NCBI RefSeq assembly: GCF_022682495.2 | Contig: NC_071397.1 | Coordinates: 32,503,427 to 32,567,426, forward strand | Direction: 5' to 3' | Origin: Desmodus rotundus | Lineage: Eukaryota; Chordata; Mammalia; Chiroptera; Phyllostomidae | DNA: 64,000 nt | Part shown: positions 23,790 to 35,340 of the stretch, piece after piece | How positions within the stretch are numbered: position 1 is the stretch's first letter | Layout: every line of letters begins with the position of its first letter | Program-made: the position numbers and the translations under genes | The notes under the pieces: generated by a model | What the model saw: the letters and a program-made list of their open reading frames with translations, nothing else | Databases searched by the model: none | What the model was told of the DNA's origin: nothing

Positions 23790-23870
23790 ATACTCCCCCT
23801 CTGACACATGGAGCAGTTAGCACAGTGCTGAGCACACGTTAAAAGGCACTGAATGAATAATTGCTGGAAA
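23790..23870 (+). repeat. L2/MIR 3' tail-like fragment
   Basis: 'gttagcacagtgctgagcac' followed by 'actgaatgaataattg' resembles the L2/MIR 3' tail ('…cagtgcctggcacat…aatgaatga'). Short and diverged. Confidence 0.5.
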
Positions 23871-23879
23871 ATGGAGTCA

Positions 23880-24055
23880 GATATACGGGACTCTAGCTCT
23901 GGCCCTCAGTGGTTGAGCCACGGGGAACCTTCGTTTCCTCTACTATAAAACAAGAATAATGCAGACCTTGTTTAGTTATCATTGTAATCAAATGAGATAC
24001 CTTATTTGAAAAACACCTTGCAGGGTTCTGAGAACATACTAGGTTCTAAGTAAAA
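23880..24055 (+). repeat. MIR SINE
   Basis: The MIR order is recognisable: 'ctagctctggccctcagtgg', 'cctcgtttcctct'-like sequence, 'ataaaacaagaataatgcag', 'caaatgagatacctta', then 'cagggttctgagaacatact'. A good example of a diverged full-core MIR. Confidence 0.65.
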
Positions 24056-24064
24056 ATTAGTTCC

Positions 24065-24200
24065 CTTCTTTTGAGGCTAGTCATTTAATTTTTCTGAACT
24101 GAACTCTCCTTATTTGTCACAAGAAGATAATAGTATTTCTTGGAACTTCCTGATAGAGTTTTTCTGAGGATTAAATAAGTTGAAGTTTGTAAAACTCCTT
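24065..24200 (+). repeat. MIR SINE fragment
   Basis: 'ctagtcatttaatttttctg' then 'agaagataatagtatttct' and 'ctgaggattaaataagttg' parallel the MIR core and right part. Confidence 0.6.
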
Positions 24201-24384
24201 TTATAATACTAAAGAAATGATATAAGTCATTAAGGTATTGAAATCCTTGTCAAATAGGTTAATAAACTAATGGTCTAAAAAACTGAGGAACAAGGCTGTT
24301 GTTGAGAGATTCTTTTCAAGGACAAACTTTAAAAAATGTTTATGATTATTTGTGATCTATTAGTGTCTAAAATGTATAATGTGG

Positions 24385-24620
24385 TGGCTAATAGCAAGGT
24401 TGTGAGGCAATTCTGTTTGGGTTAAATTTCTGGCTCTAACACTTTCTAGATACGAGCGTATAATCTTGGGCAAGTTTCCATTGCCTTGGTTTCTGTATTG
24501 GTGAGAAGGCAGCAGTAAGGGAGCTGATCTCGTGGGGTTGAGATGACTGCCTGAGAGAATGTACAGAACATGCTCTGAGCAGAACTCAAGGAGTACTCAC
24601 TACTCAGTATACGTCAGCTA
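24385..24620 (+). repeat. MIR SINE
   Basis: 'aaatttctggctctaacact', 'ataatcttgggcaagtttcc', 'ttggtttctgtattggtgag', then 'gttgagatgactgcctgaga' and 'cagaacatgctctgagcaga' follow the MIR consensus order over most of its length. Confidence 0.65.
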
Positions 24621-26310
24621 CCACTTTTAACAGAAGCATTCCTTTATGTGTGTTTTCATTTGATTTAGGAATATGTCTTGACAACTTTAAATTATTGGTA
24701 AACTTCTTTTCATACTTTTTTTTATGGAAGATATATCATACCATGTTTTGATCCAAACAGAAGGAGTGTAACATAAAAAAAATGGAGGCAACTAGAGATC
24801 CTTCACTTCATTAAATTAATATTTTATGCAAAGACTAGGGTTTTTTTAATTTTTAAAATTATTGTCTGTTCTTTTTAACTATTGATGATCATAATAAAGT
24901 TGAAGATCATTCTGCTGGAAAAAAATGAAAATGTTTGGACAATATCTTCTTACTTGAAATAAACAGAAATACACATCAAATTGTGTGAGTTAGAAAGGGA
25001 CCTTTGTGGATGAATACTAGGCATCTCACAGAATCCAAGGACAGCCAGGCCATGGGAGCACTAATTTCAGGAGTGGATAGTACACTTAGTTCCTCCTACT
25101 TTTTGCTGTGTGCTAGCTCTTCTTACCTCTCCAGAAACATGCTTCCACTGCCTTGGCTTGAATTTGGTTCTTCCTGCCTGGTCATGCTGTGAGGTCATGA
25201 AGAAAAAAACAGTTGCCAAGAGACCACCATGAATATGTGGTGTGGACCTCAGAAAGAGGAGTTGATGGGGGCTGAGCAACACTCAGAGGGTTTTACTAGA
25301 GTAGATCATTTTCACGTAAAATGATTTATATTATAATGCCAAAACAGAAAACCTTTCAGTGTCATAACTTTTAAAGAATTGTTTTTAAATACCCATAAGA
25401 GTAATAATAATTCTGTACTTCAATCAGCTACATGTATTATTCCAAAGTGGGAAATGCTCATTTGGTTACTGACCGAAAATGTATGAGCTTCAATGTGTTT
25501 TTGATAAGTCTGTTTTGAATGGAAAGCTCAATACTGTTTAATATTCATTTTAAAAGCCAAATAAAATATAAAAAAATATTTGAATTTTAATAGTGGGCCA
25601 GAAAATGATGCATAGCAAAATTCCTATAAATTTATAAAACCTTTATATTTCAAGTTGGTCATTTGGTGTTTCAAGTAGAATTTGTACTCATGGGGTAGCT
25701 ACAATAACTCACTTATGTAAATTACAGGTTGGCTGCATCTTTAGTCTGCCCCCAAATTGTTTTTGGAGGCATCTTAATCTCTTCCAGCTTGGGGGAAGTT
25801 GGCAGACAAGGCAGCAGGGAGCTATTGTGGATTTTTCTGTTGATTTAGGGCCAGAGCCCCTGCTCCTGTCCTGAATTGGGTTCATTGACAACATTTCCCT
25901 TACCACTACTCTTTCCCCCAGACTTTATTTTAAGATTTTAAAGGTTCCATTGTATCCAAAGAGCTTAGATTTGGGAAGTGAGTTGAGAAATCAAGATCTG
26001 GGAAAATGAGCGAGAGGAAGAAGACCAGAGGACCAAGGACAAAATCTTTAGTTTACGAGTTTAGATAAATTCTCTTTAGCCTGATAACATCTTAGCACTT
26101 TAGCTCATAACTCAGAAATATGTTTATGTATACATTTTGTACAGATATGTGTGTGTACTGTATAAAATAAGGCACATGACATTTATCTTCAGTATTTTAG
26201 TAGCACTGATATTTTGCAAAGAAATAATATATGGTGTCTCTGGCTAAAATTACTAATATGAATTTAGCAATGATTATTAGAACATGCAGAGTTTTGGCAA
26301 GCCCAGCACT
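24621..26310. other. About 1.7 kb without a supported gene
   Basis: Unassigned sequence. Short ORFs on both strands (62-71 codons at about 25004-25282) have no recognised domain and overlap each other antisense. Confidence 0.5.
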
Positions 26311-26683
<373 letters not shown>

Positions 26684-27549
26684 CCTCTACAATGGTTTAT
26701 TTTGCATATTGACATAAGTGATGGTTGATGTCAAGTAGTGCAAATAATTGATGATGATGGTAAAATCAGCCACCATGTTCCAAGTCATGAAGAATATTTT
26801 ACCAATCATTAAGAGAGAGATGATCATTTACAAGTACTCATGCAGCCTTGGAGGAATCTGGCATTGGATAATTAGATCTGATACTTCTCTTTATGGTAGA
26901 CCTGATTTTCAGAGAACAAGAGACTTCATAGTTTACTCCAAGCTGCTGTAATCTTTGATATAACACACACAACCTTTCAGAATTTTATAGGTTTGATTTC
27001 CTTAATCAAATATATGATTCTTTGGGGACAAAAACTGAGTCCAGGAAGTTTTCCATTTATAAAATGAGCATGTAAAATGAGATGATCTATAATCTTAAAA
27101 CACATGTCTTCTAAAGGGCATCTAAGGCGCCATGAGTAATAACTGAATTTGTCGGCAAAGATTCATGGAAAGAGGCAGTAACTTGATTCTGAAAGTGAAT
27201 TCTATAAGGTTGTGATGTAATTGGGAGAAACTGAGAATACAGAATTTGCTACAGGGAATCATGAAGATGGAAGTTAAAAAAAAACCCCAAGGAAAACAAA
27301 ATGGGGGCTCTCAAAAAAAAAACCCACTATGTTTTTCCCTTTACCCACATGTATTTACTTCTTAAAAATTACCTTTAAGATTTGCTACTATTAAGAGTAA
27401 GCCATGGGTCTTTTCATTCTTGATTTAGGCTCTCTTGGACATTGGGTTATATTTTACAAAACCAATGTAGGGGTTTTCTTAGAAGCTTCTGTGATAAAAA
27501 GATATAATCTCAGCTATTTCAGCATAATTTTTTCCTACAATCTATAATT
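26684..27549. other. No gene seen
   Basis: Unassigned AT-rich sequence with homopolymer A runs around 27270-27325. Nothing coding can be supported. Confidence 0.5.
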
Positions 27550-27615
27550 TTCTCTAGTCATGCCTATGTACCTGGCACATACTCAATACTTTAAAAAGAG
27601 TTTATTAAATAAATT
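27550..27615 (+). repeat. L2/MIR 3' tail-like fragment
   Basis: 'tgtacctggcacatactcaa' followed by 'agtttattaaataaatta' matches the L2/MIR 3' end pattern. Short. Confidence 0.5.
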
Positions 27616-28280
27616 AATTCTATTCAGAGAGAAGTCTCACATCATTTGAATAGAAAACTACTTCAAAATATACTGAAGCCTGAATATGAACTTATTCTGG
27701 TGCCTACTGCCTAAGTAAATAACTGGGTCACTAGATTTATTTATAGTAAAGAAGACAAATTTGGCTCAAGTTAACTCTATTTTAAAGAAATAATAGCTCT
27801 TTATTTTAGCTCTCTTATCCTCTCCTGATGTTTATGTTTCCATTGGCTCTCTTCTTTTTTTTAAGTATATTTTATTGATTATACTATTACAGTTGTCCCA
27901 TTTTTTTTCCCCTCTATCCCCCTCTGCCCTGCATCCCCCCCACCCTCCACCATTTCCCAGACCCCTTAGTTTGTCTCCATGGGTTGTACATATAAGTTCT
28001 TTGGTTTCTACATTTCTGTACTATTCTTAACCTCCCCTTTTCTATTTTATGCCTATCAATTATGCTTCTTATTCCCTGTACTTTTTCCCACCCCCATTCC
28101 CCCCTCCCCCTCCCTACTGATAACCATCCATGTGATCTCCATTTCTCTGATTCTGTTCCTGTTCTAGTTGTTTGCTTAGTTTTAGTTTTTTAGGTTCAGT
28201 TGTTGATAATTATGAGTTTGTTGTCATTTTACTATTCATAGTTTTTGATCTTCGATTTCTTAGCTAAGTTCTTTTAACTT

Positions 28281-29188
28281 TTAATATGATAAGGGCTTGG
28301 TGATGGTGAATTCCTTTAACCTGACCTTATCTTGGAAGCAGTTTATCTGCCCTTCCATTCTAAATGATAGCTTTGCTGGATACAGTAATCTTGGATGTAG
28401 GTCCCTGCCTTTCATGACTTCAAATACTTCTTTCCAGCCCCTTCTTGCCTGTAAGGTTTCTTTCAATATATCAACTGATAGTCTTATGGGCACTCCTTTG
28501 TAGGTAACTCTCTCCTTTCCTCTTGCTGCTTTTAAGATTCTCTCCTTATCTTTAATCTTGAGTAACTTAATGATGATGTGTCTTGGTGTGTTCTTCCTTG
28601 GGTCCAATTTCTTTCAGACCCTCTGAGCTTTCTGGACTACCTGGAAGTTTATTTCTTTGCCAGGTTGGGGAAGTTTTTCTTTATTATTTTTTGAAATAAG
28701 TTTTTTTTACTCATTTAAAAAATAATTAATTTATTTTTATTCAGTTACAATTGTCTGCATTTTCTCCCCTTCCCTCCACCCCCCCAGTTTTGAAATTTCA
28801 ATTTCTTGCTGTTGTTCTTCTCCTTCTGGCACCCCTATGATTCAGCTGTTAGAGTGCTTAAAGTTGTCTCAGAGGTTCCTCAGCCTCTCCTCATTTTTTT
28901 GAATTCTTATTTCTTCATTCTTTTCTGGTTGGATGTTTATTTCTTCCTTCTGTTCCAAATTATTGATTTGAGTCCAGGTTTCCTTCCCTTCACTGTTAGT
29001 TCACTTCACTGTATATTTTGCTTTATTTCATTTTGTGTAGCTTTCATTTCTTCCTTCATTTTACAACTGATCTCAATCAATTCTGTGAGCATCCTGATTG
29101 CTTTGAACTCTGCATCAGATAGGTTGCTTATCTCCTTGTCACTTAGCTCTTTCTCTGGAGATTTGATCTGTTCTTTCATTTCGGCCAT
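28281..29188 (-). pseudogene. HAL1 ORF1 remnant (L1 ORF1p-like RNA-binding protein)
   Basis: The sense start is the ATG at 29188 (MAEMKEQ). The N-terminal third is charged and coiled-coil-like (KEISNLSDAEFKAI…). After frame breaks and an L1 insertion, the C-terminal part (28607-28281) keeps the ORF1p C-terminal domain: KNTPRHIII, ERVTYKGVPIRL and RLLYPAKLSF. In L1, ORF1p is a trimeric RNA chaperone that packages element RNA. The reading frame upstream of the ATG runs on to 29677 through the 5' UTR. The gene is broken and not expected to be functional. Confidence 0.8.
28699..28791 (-). mobile_element. About 80-bp L1 3'-end insertion inside HAL1 ORF1
   Basis: Comparison with the ORF1 regions at about 49950 and 51160 shows extra sequence here. 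It reads, on +, as a T/A-rich end, 'cagttacaattgtctgcatt' and 'ctccccttccctccaccccc', i.e. the last ~80 bp of the young L1 3' UTR in antisense. AGTTTT at 28699-28704 and 28786-28791 may be a short TSD. Confidence 0.7.
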
Positions 29189-29698
29189 ATTTACCTGTCT
29201 CATCACACCTGTTATGCTGTTAGGGGGTAGAGCCTTAAGTATTTGCCAGGGCAAGGCAACCCTCTTTGCTACTTTGTGGCACTGTCTGTGAGGGAGGGTT
29301 CCAAGAGGGAACAATGCTGCTAGCTTGCTCTGCTCTAGCCCTACTTTCCAATGAACTCTCCTGTGAGACTGGGAGTTTCCCCTGCCCTCACAGTATTTTA
29401 CAGCTAGAGGTTTTGAGTCTTTAGTTTCCTGTTCAGCCAGGCCCACCTCATCTGCATGGTCCACCACCTTGTCCTCTCTGCTCAGCTGCCCGGTCTCTGC
29501 CCCTCCTACCAGTCTGGATGAATGTTTCCTTAACTCCTTACTTGTTGGAGTTCCATGCAGTTTGATTTTCTGGCAGTTCTGGGTGTTTATTGTTTTTACA
29601 TTGGTTGTTATCCTTCTTTTGGTTGTGGGAGGAAGCAAAGTGTTTCTACCTACACTTCCATCTTGGCTGGAACTCAATTCACATTGTCTCTCTTCTTT

Positions 29699-30179
29699 AT
29701 GTTTTCTCTACCCTGTTGCTTTGCTTTCTCCTCATTCTTCCTCCTCTTCCTTTCCCCCCTCCCCTCTACTAATTTCATCCTTTTTAAAATAGTTATAAAA
29801 TGGAGCATATTTTTATATTAAATTTTAATTTCTTCTAACATAACATTGCACTAGTTTTACTTTTGGCAAATAAAAAGCATTTATGATACTTCCTAAACCT
29901 TAAAAAGCCTGTTTTTCCATTTTAAAATATTTCCTCTTTGAATCATTCATACTTTTCCAAAGATACAAGCATCCTGTTATAACAGAAATAATTAATCAGC
30001 ATATATTTTATGAGAAAATACTCTATGACTTAACACATTTAAAATGACTTTTTTGAAAGAGATCATAGAGAGGCTACTCAGTCCAGACAGGAGTTTGGAT
30101 AATAATAAGCCTAGACCACAAAGTTTCCAAGCTACTTTAAAATAGAATAATAGGAAATACTTTCCTTGACACCAGCTCA
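29699..30179. other. No gene seen
   Basis: AT-rich host sequence between the HAL1 and the next L1, interrupted at its left by a C/T-rich stretch (about 29725-29770). No feature can be supported. Confidence 0.5.
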
Positions 30180-30189
30180 CTACTTTTCT

Positions 30190-30222
30190 TTCTTTTTCTC
30201 TCTCCCTCTCTTTCTTTCTTTC

Positions 30223-30298
<76 letters not shown>

Positions 30299-30320
30299 TT
30301 TCTTTCTTTCTCTTTTCTTT
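30190..30320 (+). repeat. (CTTT)n microsatellite in an L1 tail
   Basis: More than twenty near-perfect TTTC units run through about 30210-30310, preceded by mixed C/T sequence. On the sense strand of the L1 this is a (GAAA)n tail. The Lys/Glu/Arg-rich and Phe/Leu/Ser-rich ORFs over it are low-complexity artefacts. Confidence 0.9.
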
Positions 30321-30814
30321 TTTCACATGTTGGAAGGATAAATGTGTATTTTTTTTCTCTCTTTCTTTTTTAAAAATTTTGTTCAAGTATGGTTGTCTCC
30401 ATTCTCCCCTCACCATTCTACCTACCCCAGACATTCCTACCTCCCAACCTCAATCCTTCCCCCCTTTGGCTTTGTCTTTGTGTCCTTTATATATGTTCCT
30501 TGATGGCCCTTCCCCTATTTTCCCTCATTATCCTCTCCCATCTCCCCTCTGGTTACTGTCAGTTTGTTATTAATTTCAATGTCTCTGGTTTTATATTGTT
30601 TGCTTGTTTTTTTTCTGTTGATTAGGCTCCATTTACAGGTGAGATTATATTGTATTTGTCTTTCATGGCCTGGCTTACTTCACTTAGCATAATGCTCTCC
30701 AGATTCATCCATGCTGTTGTGAAGGGTAGGAGCTCCTTCTTTCTTTCTGCTGCATAGAATTCCATCATGTAAATGTACCATAGTTTTTTTATCCACTCAT
30801 TTGCTGATGGGCAC

Positions 30815-31199
30815 TTAGGTTGCTTCTAGCACTTGGCTATTATAAATTGTGCTGCTATGAACATTGGGGTGCATAGGTTCTTTGAATTGGTGTTTCTTAG
30901 GGTTCTTAGGGTATAATCCCAGCAGTGGAATTGCCTGGTCAAAAGGCAATTCCATTTTTAGTTTTCTGAAGAAATTCCATAATGTTTTCCACAGTGGCTG
31001 CACGAGTCTACATTCCCACCAACAGTGCACTAGGATTCCTTTCTCTCCACAACCTTGCCAGCACTTGTTGTTTGTTGATTTGTTTACGATGGCCATTCTC
31101 ACTGGTGTGAAGTAGTATCTCATTGTTGTCTTAATTTGCATCTCTTTGATGGCTAGTGATGCTGAGCATCCTTTCATATGTCTCTGGACCCTCTGGCCC
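30815..31199 (-). pseudogene. L1 ORF2 C-terminal fragment
   Basis: The translated minus frame carries the Cys-containing C-terminal region of L1 ORF2p: [20 protein letters not shown], then [22 protein letters not shown] and an [14 protein letters not shown] end. ORF2p supplies endonuclease and reverse transcriptase, but neither of those domains is present in this fragment. The reading frame extends left into host sequence up to 31309, so its apparent start is not the real one. Confidence 0.8.
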
Positions 31200-31209
31200 C
31201 TACTTTTCT

Positions 31210-32749
31210 GATAACTCAATTCTCGTGAGCAAATCCATTGTTGATTGGAAAGGAAGATTAGCATTTCACTTTCTATAGTTCTTTTCAGTAAGCAGGTGGA
31301 TGGAAACACAGAAAATGGAATAGATGGGAGCAGAAGACAAGAAATGATAGTTCCTCAAGATGACAGAGAAATATGAAGTATGCCCTCAGGTGCACTTAAG
31401 ACTTACATTTAACTGGCTTTCCCTTCTCCTGGCAGGTTCACACCTGCACAACCCATCACATTCCCAAGAGCTCAATAACCACTGGAGTCCCATTTGTTTT
31501 GAATAGGATGGAGAAGAGAGTCCAATTCCAGGGGAGAATGTCAGCAGGATAATGCTAATCCCACATATTATTATCCATAAAACATTTTAGATATCCTAAA
31601 TGGAATTTCCCACATAGCAGATAAGAATCCTGCACCTGTGACTCCAATCAATGCAAATTCTATGGAGGGAGGGACATAGTATAATTCTTTTCTCCATACC
31701 ACCCACTGAGCTTAGATGGGACATATCATTTAATTTTGTAGCAGAAATCTCCTTTAATTAGCAGGCCATCTTCTTCATACACTTCCCCCCTGGGTTCTAT
31801 AATACCTCATTCTCTTCATTTTTCTCTTATAATTCTTTATGTTTTATAAATAAATTTATTGTTTAGCATATATTGATTTTTATTTAATTTGGATCAGTGA
31901 CCCTTAATTAAGACTGTTTTTCCCCGTTTGATATTTGATGAACTTTGTTTATATCAAATTAACTTAAGATACAGAATACCATGGGATAAAGTAAATGAAA
32001 CTAATGCTAGGTTGGGGTGGAACTGAAGTGGTTCAAGTTGACGCTGTATTGGGTCCAGGCTGATGAAAACTTAACTGTTTAACTATTTTAATGAAATAAA
32101 AATTGAAGTTTTATTTGAAATCTGTGAAATGTTGTTTATTATACTGCTTACTTCTAGACAAGGTAAATCATATGAAGGGAAAGTATTTAGGCAGAAAACA
32201 TTCTATTCCTGCTGACACATCCTAAGAAAGTAAAATGCAAATGACTACAAAGGATTATAATCTGAATACCAGGCACACCATTTATCTATTTGGATTAGAT
32301 AAACATGAGCCAAAGAGCAATGTTTCTACATGTTTTTGCCTGGGAGTGATTAAATTGGAGTGCTGGGTGATTTCTGAAATATGATAATTTTCTGGGTCTT
32401 TATCTGTGCCTTCAGAGGGCCAGGTTGCTGCTCCCTTTCTTGGTGATTTACTCAAATGCTCTAAAATCTTTCTGGGCTTCTTCCTTCCTCTATAATAAAA
32501 ACTGTTGCTCTGACACAAAATAACAGCTTTAAAGAATAGATATGTGATAAAGGGAGTGGAGAAGGCCTGCAGAATACATATGAGATGGTACAACGGTTAA
32601 GTATTTGAATAGTTGTGATTTGGAAGAGATTTTATAATCCATCTAGCATATGTTATTTGGTTAGTATGTGGCAGGCATTGTGTTCTGTGAACCTATGCTA
32701 AATCCATGTGAAGGAAGTAAAGTGTAGGTATACTCTATTGAAGCTTCTG
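31210..32749. other. No gene seen
   Basis: About 1.5 kb of unassigned sequence. A 103-codon minus ORF at 32282-32593 shows no recognised domain. Confidence 0.5.
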
Positions 32750-32880
32750 TGCAAATATAGTTTATATGTAAATACTATACCATTTCACCATTTTAAATAA
32801 GGTTCATGAGCATCCATGGATTTGGGTTTACTGGGGGGTGGGTCCTGGAACCAATTTCCTGTGGATACCAAAGAACAGTG
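32750..32880 (+). repeat. Possible Tigger/pogo-type DNA transposon fragment
   Basis: 'ggttcatgagcatccatgga' then 'gtgggtcctggaaccaattt' and 'tgtggataccaaagaac' resembles an internal part of old Tigger-type elements. No terminal repeat is visible. The family call is weak. Confidence 0.35.
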
Positions 32881-34507
32881 CATTTTGAAAAGGCATTAGC
32901 CTACTGGTATAAGGTATAATTTTTGGCCATGTTCTCCAGATAACAAATTGAGAAATGGCCTTATTACTCTGTGTTAGTTTTACATGAACAATCTTTCAAA
33001 TCAGTGATCAAGGGCAAGTCAAAATGGTGTTTACAGAGCCTTCAAAGCCTCTGAAAACGTTCCGTAAATGCATTTATCTTAGAAGTACTTAAACATTTGT
33101 TATACCCCTACACTCTTTTCCTAAGAATTCAGACACTGCAATTTACCTACAACTTGCTGAAGATTCTTAAAAGTTAGAAAGTCTGAAAGTGACAATCCTT
33201 AGAAAGAAGCTAACTCACTTTTATTTCTGTAAACATTTAAGTGAATGTTGCTCATGAAATCCTTACACAGCTCTAGGGATGGGCAATTAGTGTCAACCTT
33301 TCCTTTCCCCTTTCCTTTTTTCTTTCTCTCTCTTTCTTTCCTTTTTGTCTCTCTCTTTAGGGCTATCTTTCTCTCATATTTTATTTCTCTTTCTTTCCTT
33401 TTATTTTTTTCTTTCATAGTTCAGTTAATGAGATAGTTCTTTCTGAAATGTTTTGCTTAGCAGCCCAGCACTTAACCTAATATTATTTGACTAATCTTCT
33501 CTTGGAGAATGATTTGGTCATTAGAGAAGTATGTAAGGTATTCAGAGTAACTTGTTCTTGTCTTTAATTAGATATTGATTAAACATGTTTGGTAATTTGA
33601 AAAAAACAAAATTAAGCAATAACTAATTAAAAGTTTGTTCTTTTCTCTTCCTCTTAACTTTCTATTTCTTGGGCAGGAGATAGGATATAATTTTGTACTG
33701 AATAAAATCCTGGCTGGAACTAAACTTAATATGATGGACAATCACCTAGGTTAATCAAGAGAAACTATAAACTCCTCTCACCAGGCTAACTTGGCATCAT
33801 TGCTGACTTAGGGAGCTTTTTTTCTGTGACAAGACTATGCTCTCATTTAGACTTTTGAACTTCCCAAACTTTGTGGCATAAAATAGATTGCGCTTAAAGT
33901 TAAACACATAATTTCCTAAAGGGAATTTTTTATTTTTGAAGTGATAGAAATATTTTCTATTCACTAACAGGAAGTAAATAACATTTTTAAAGAGATAAGA
34001 TGTACATCTACTAAATGGCCCGACTGTAATCAAAATTACTTCTAGCACATTTCCACCAGATGGCACCCCCCTTTTGAACTTTGGGAAGACATTCTGAGCA
34101 TGAAGAAAAGCCACTCTCATTTTAGAAATGAAATTGATTCCAGAAAAGATCTCTAGCCAATGGAACTTGATCAATAGAAAATTATATTTAGTAATACTTT
34201 AAAAACTATTCTAAGATGCTCCCAAAGTAAGATGCATAATTAATAATATGTTTAATTTGGGAAAAATTAAGCCTGCATCAATAAAGCCAATCCTAGTTTA
34301 ATCTGAGCTCCCCAGGACTTAAGTTCCATTAAATTGTACTTTTCATATGCTCTGTCTAATCGGCTTTCATTTGAGTCCTCCTTTAACTTTCAGGAAAGTG
34401 CAGCAACCAGAGTATACTTAGCAACTAAGTATCTTAAACCAAGACTTGATTTAACTTGTAAATCAACCATCAACTCACCAGTCAAAAATTCCTATGTAAA
34501 CACTTTA
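32881..34507. other. No gene seen; contains CT-rich tract
   Basis: Unassigned sequence. A pyrimidine-rich low-complexity stretch lies at 33299-33415 and explains the Lys/Glu/Arg-rich minus ORF (33199-33417). A 125-codon minus ORF at 33797-34174 has no recognised domain. Confidence 0.5.
33299..33415 (+). repeat. CTTT/CTCT-rich low-complexity tract
   Basis: About 115 bp of mostly C and T with CTTTC and CTCT units. Unlike 30190-30320, no L1 3' end abuts it, so its origin is not evident. Confidence 0.75.
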
Positions 34508-34692
34508 ACATTTTGTCCAAAACCATGAGACTGGCAGTGTGGATCGTCCAAGCTCAATGATATGGGGCCAACTCGGCTGGCTGCACACTTCTTGTCCACG
34601 CATGAGGCTCTCTCTGACTCTCTGAATAAACTCTCACATTGTCCTTGTTGCTCTTTCTTGGTGGCCTTTTCATGAGGATCAGGGTGTAACAT
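34508..34692 (+). mobile_element. Possible LTR fragment
   Basis: A GC-richer block starts near TGAGACTGGCAG. It holds 'ctctctgactctctgaataa' with AATAAA at 34625-34630, then T-rich sequence, and ends in GGGTGTAACA. This resembles the R-U5 end of an ERV LTR ending in CA. No 5' boundary or TSD was found. Confidence 0.3.
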
Positions 34693-35113
34693 GCCTTACT
34701 TACCAGATGTCACCCCAATGCAATCAGTCAGTGGAAAATCATCCCATTTCATGGTCTTGTATTCACTACAGACATTAATTTTTATTGAGTAGGGTTCAAA
34801 TTTGATGATGTCTTTTGTTTTCCTTGGATGATAAACAAGCATGCTGAAAACTCAGGAACAGATCTTTGTCATTTAGAGAGAACAAGGGCAAGTGAGAAAG
34901 ACCCATCTAAAAATACATATTTGAGGCTGTGAGGCAAGGCTCTTGTACCTCTTGCTGCTCATATGTGATACATAGACTATGTCCTGAGCTTGGCAAATTC
35001 AGTAAAGTTACTGAGGACTGTCAGGGAGGAGAGTGGTTTCCCAGGATTCTTAGCTAGAACTAGGAAGGTTTTCCAGAAATGCTTTTTATGACATTTGCTT
35101 AAGAATGATATGT
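34693..35113. other. No gene seen
   Basis: Unassigned sequence between the LTR-like block and a VES SINE. Confidence 0.5.
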
Positions 35114-35340
35114 GCTCTGTCCAGGTGTCTCAGTTGGTTGGAGCTTCCCATACACTAAAAGGTTGCAGGTTTGATCCCCAGTCAGGGCACATACCTGGGT
35201 TGTGGGTTTGATCCCTAGTAGGCTATGCACAAAAGGCAACCAATCGGTGTTTCTTTCTTACAGCAATGTTTCTCTCTCTCTTCCTTCCTCTCTAAAACCA
35301 GTAAGAATATATCCTCAAGTGAACCTTAAAAAGAAAAACA
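35114..35340 (+). mobile_element. VES-type SINE (tRNA-derived)
   Basis: tRNA-like head with an A-box region 'tgtctcagttggttgg' and a B-box region 'ggtttgatccccagtcaggg', then 'gcacatacctgggttgtggg', 'aggcaaccaatcggtgtttc' and a C/T-rich segment before an A-rich end. This is the layout of VES SINEs of bats. It is pol III-derived but diverged and not a tRNA gene. No clear TSD. Confidence 0.85.

Larger units (their letters stand above)
27841..29698 (-). mobile_element. HAL1 (half-L1) retrotransposon, near full length, with 17-bp TSD
   Basis: Direct repeats CATTGKCTCTCTTCTTT lie at 27841-27857 and 29682-29698 (16 of 17 match). The element fills 27858-29681 on the minus strand. In sense order it has a 5' UTR (29681 down to about 29189, GC-richer block 29509-29209), an ORF1 remnant (29188-28281) and, directly, a 3' UTR of about 420 bp with poly(A). 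No ORF2 sequence is present. This is the layout of half-L1 elements, which rely on L1 ORF2 protein in trans. A short L1 3'-end fragment (28705-28785) is inserted in ORF1. Confidence 0.85.
30180..31209 (-). mobile_element. 5'-truncated L1 with expanded tail, 10-bp TSD
   Basis: CTACTTTTCT at 30180-30189 and 31200-31209 flanks the element. In sense (minus) order: ORF2 C-terminus (from about 31199), the 3' UTR (to about 30372), an A-rich stretch (30349-30372), a 25-bp non-L1 segment (30324-30348), then a long GAAA-rich tail (30190-30323). The two A-rich tracts separated by unique sequence inside one TSD pair suggest a short 3' transduction. The right edge at 31199 is taken from the TSD. Confidence 0.75.

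Noticed and set aside
29006..29677. 223-codon minus-strand ORF as a host gene
   Set aside because: It lies wholly inside a HAL1 bounded by a TSD, and its C-terminal half is L1 ORF1-like. The upstream half is 5' UTR read through in frame.
30166..30573. Phe/Leu/Ser-rich and Lys/Glu/Arg-rich ORFs on the two strands
   Set aside because: They are translations of the (CTTT)n microsatellite and L1 tail.
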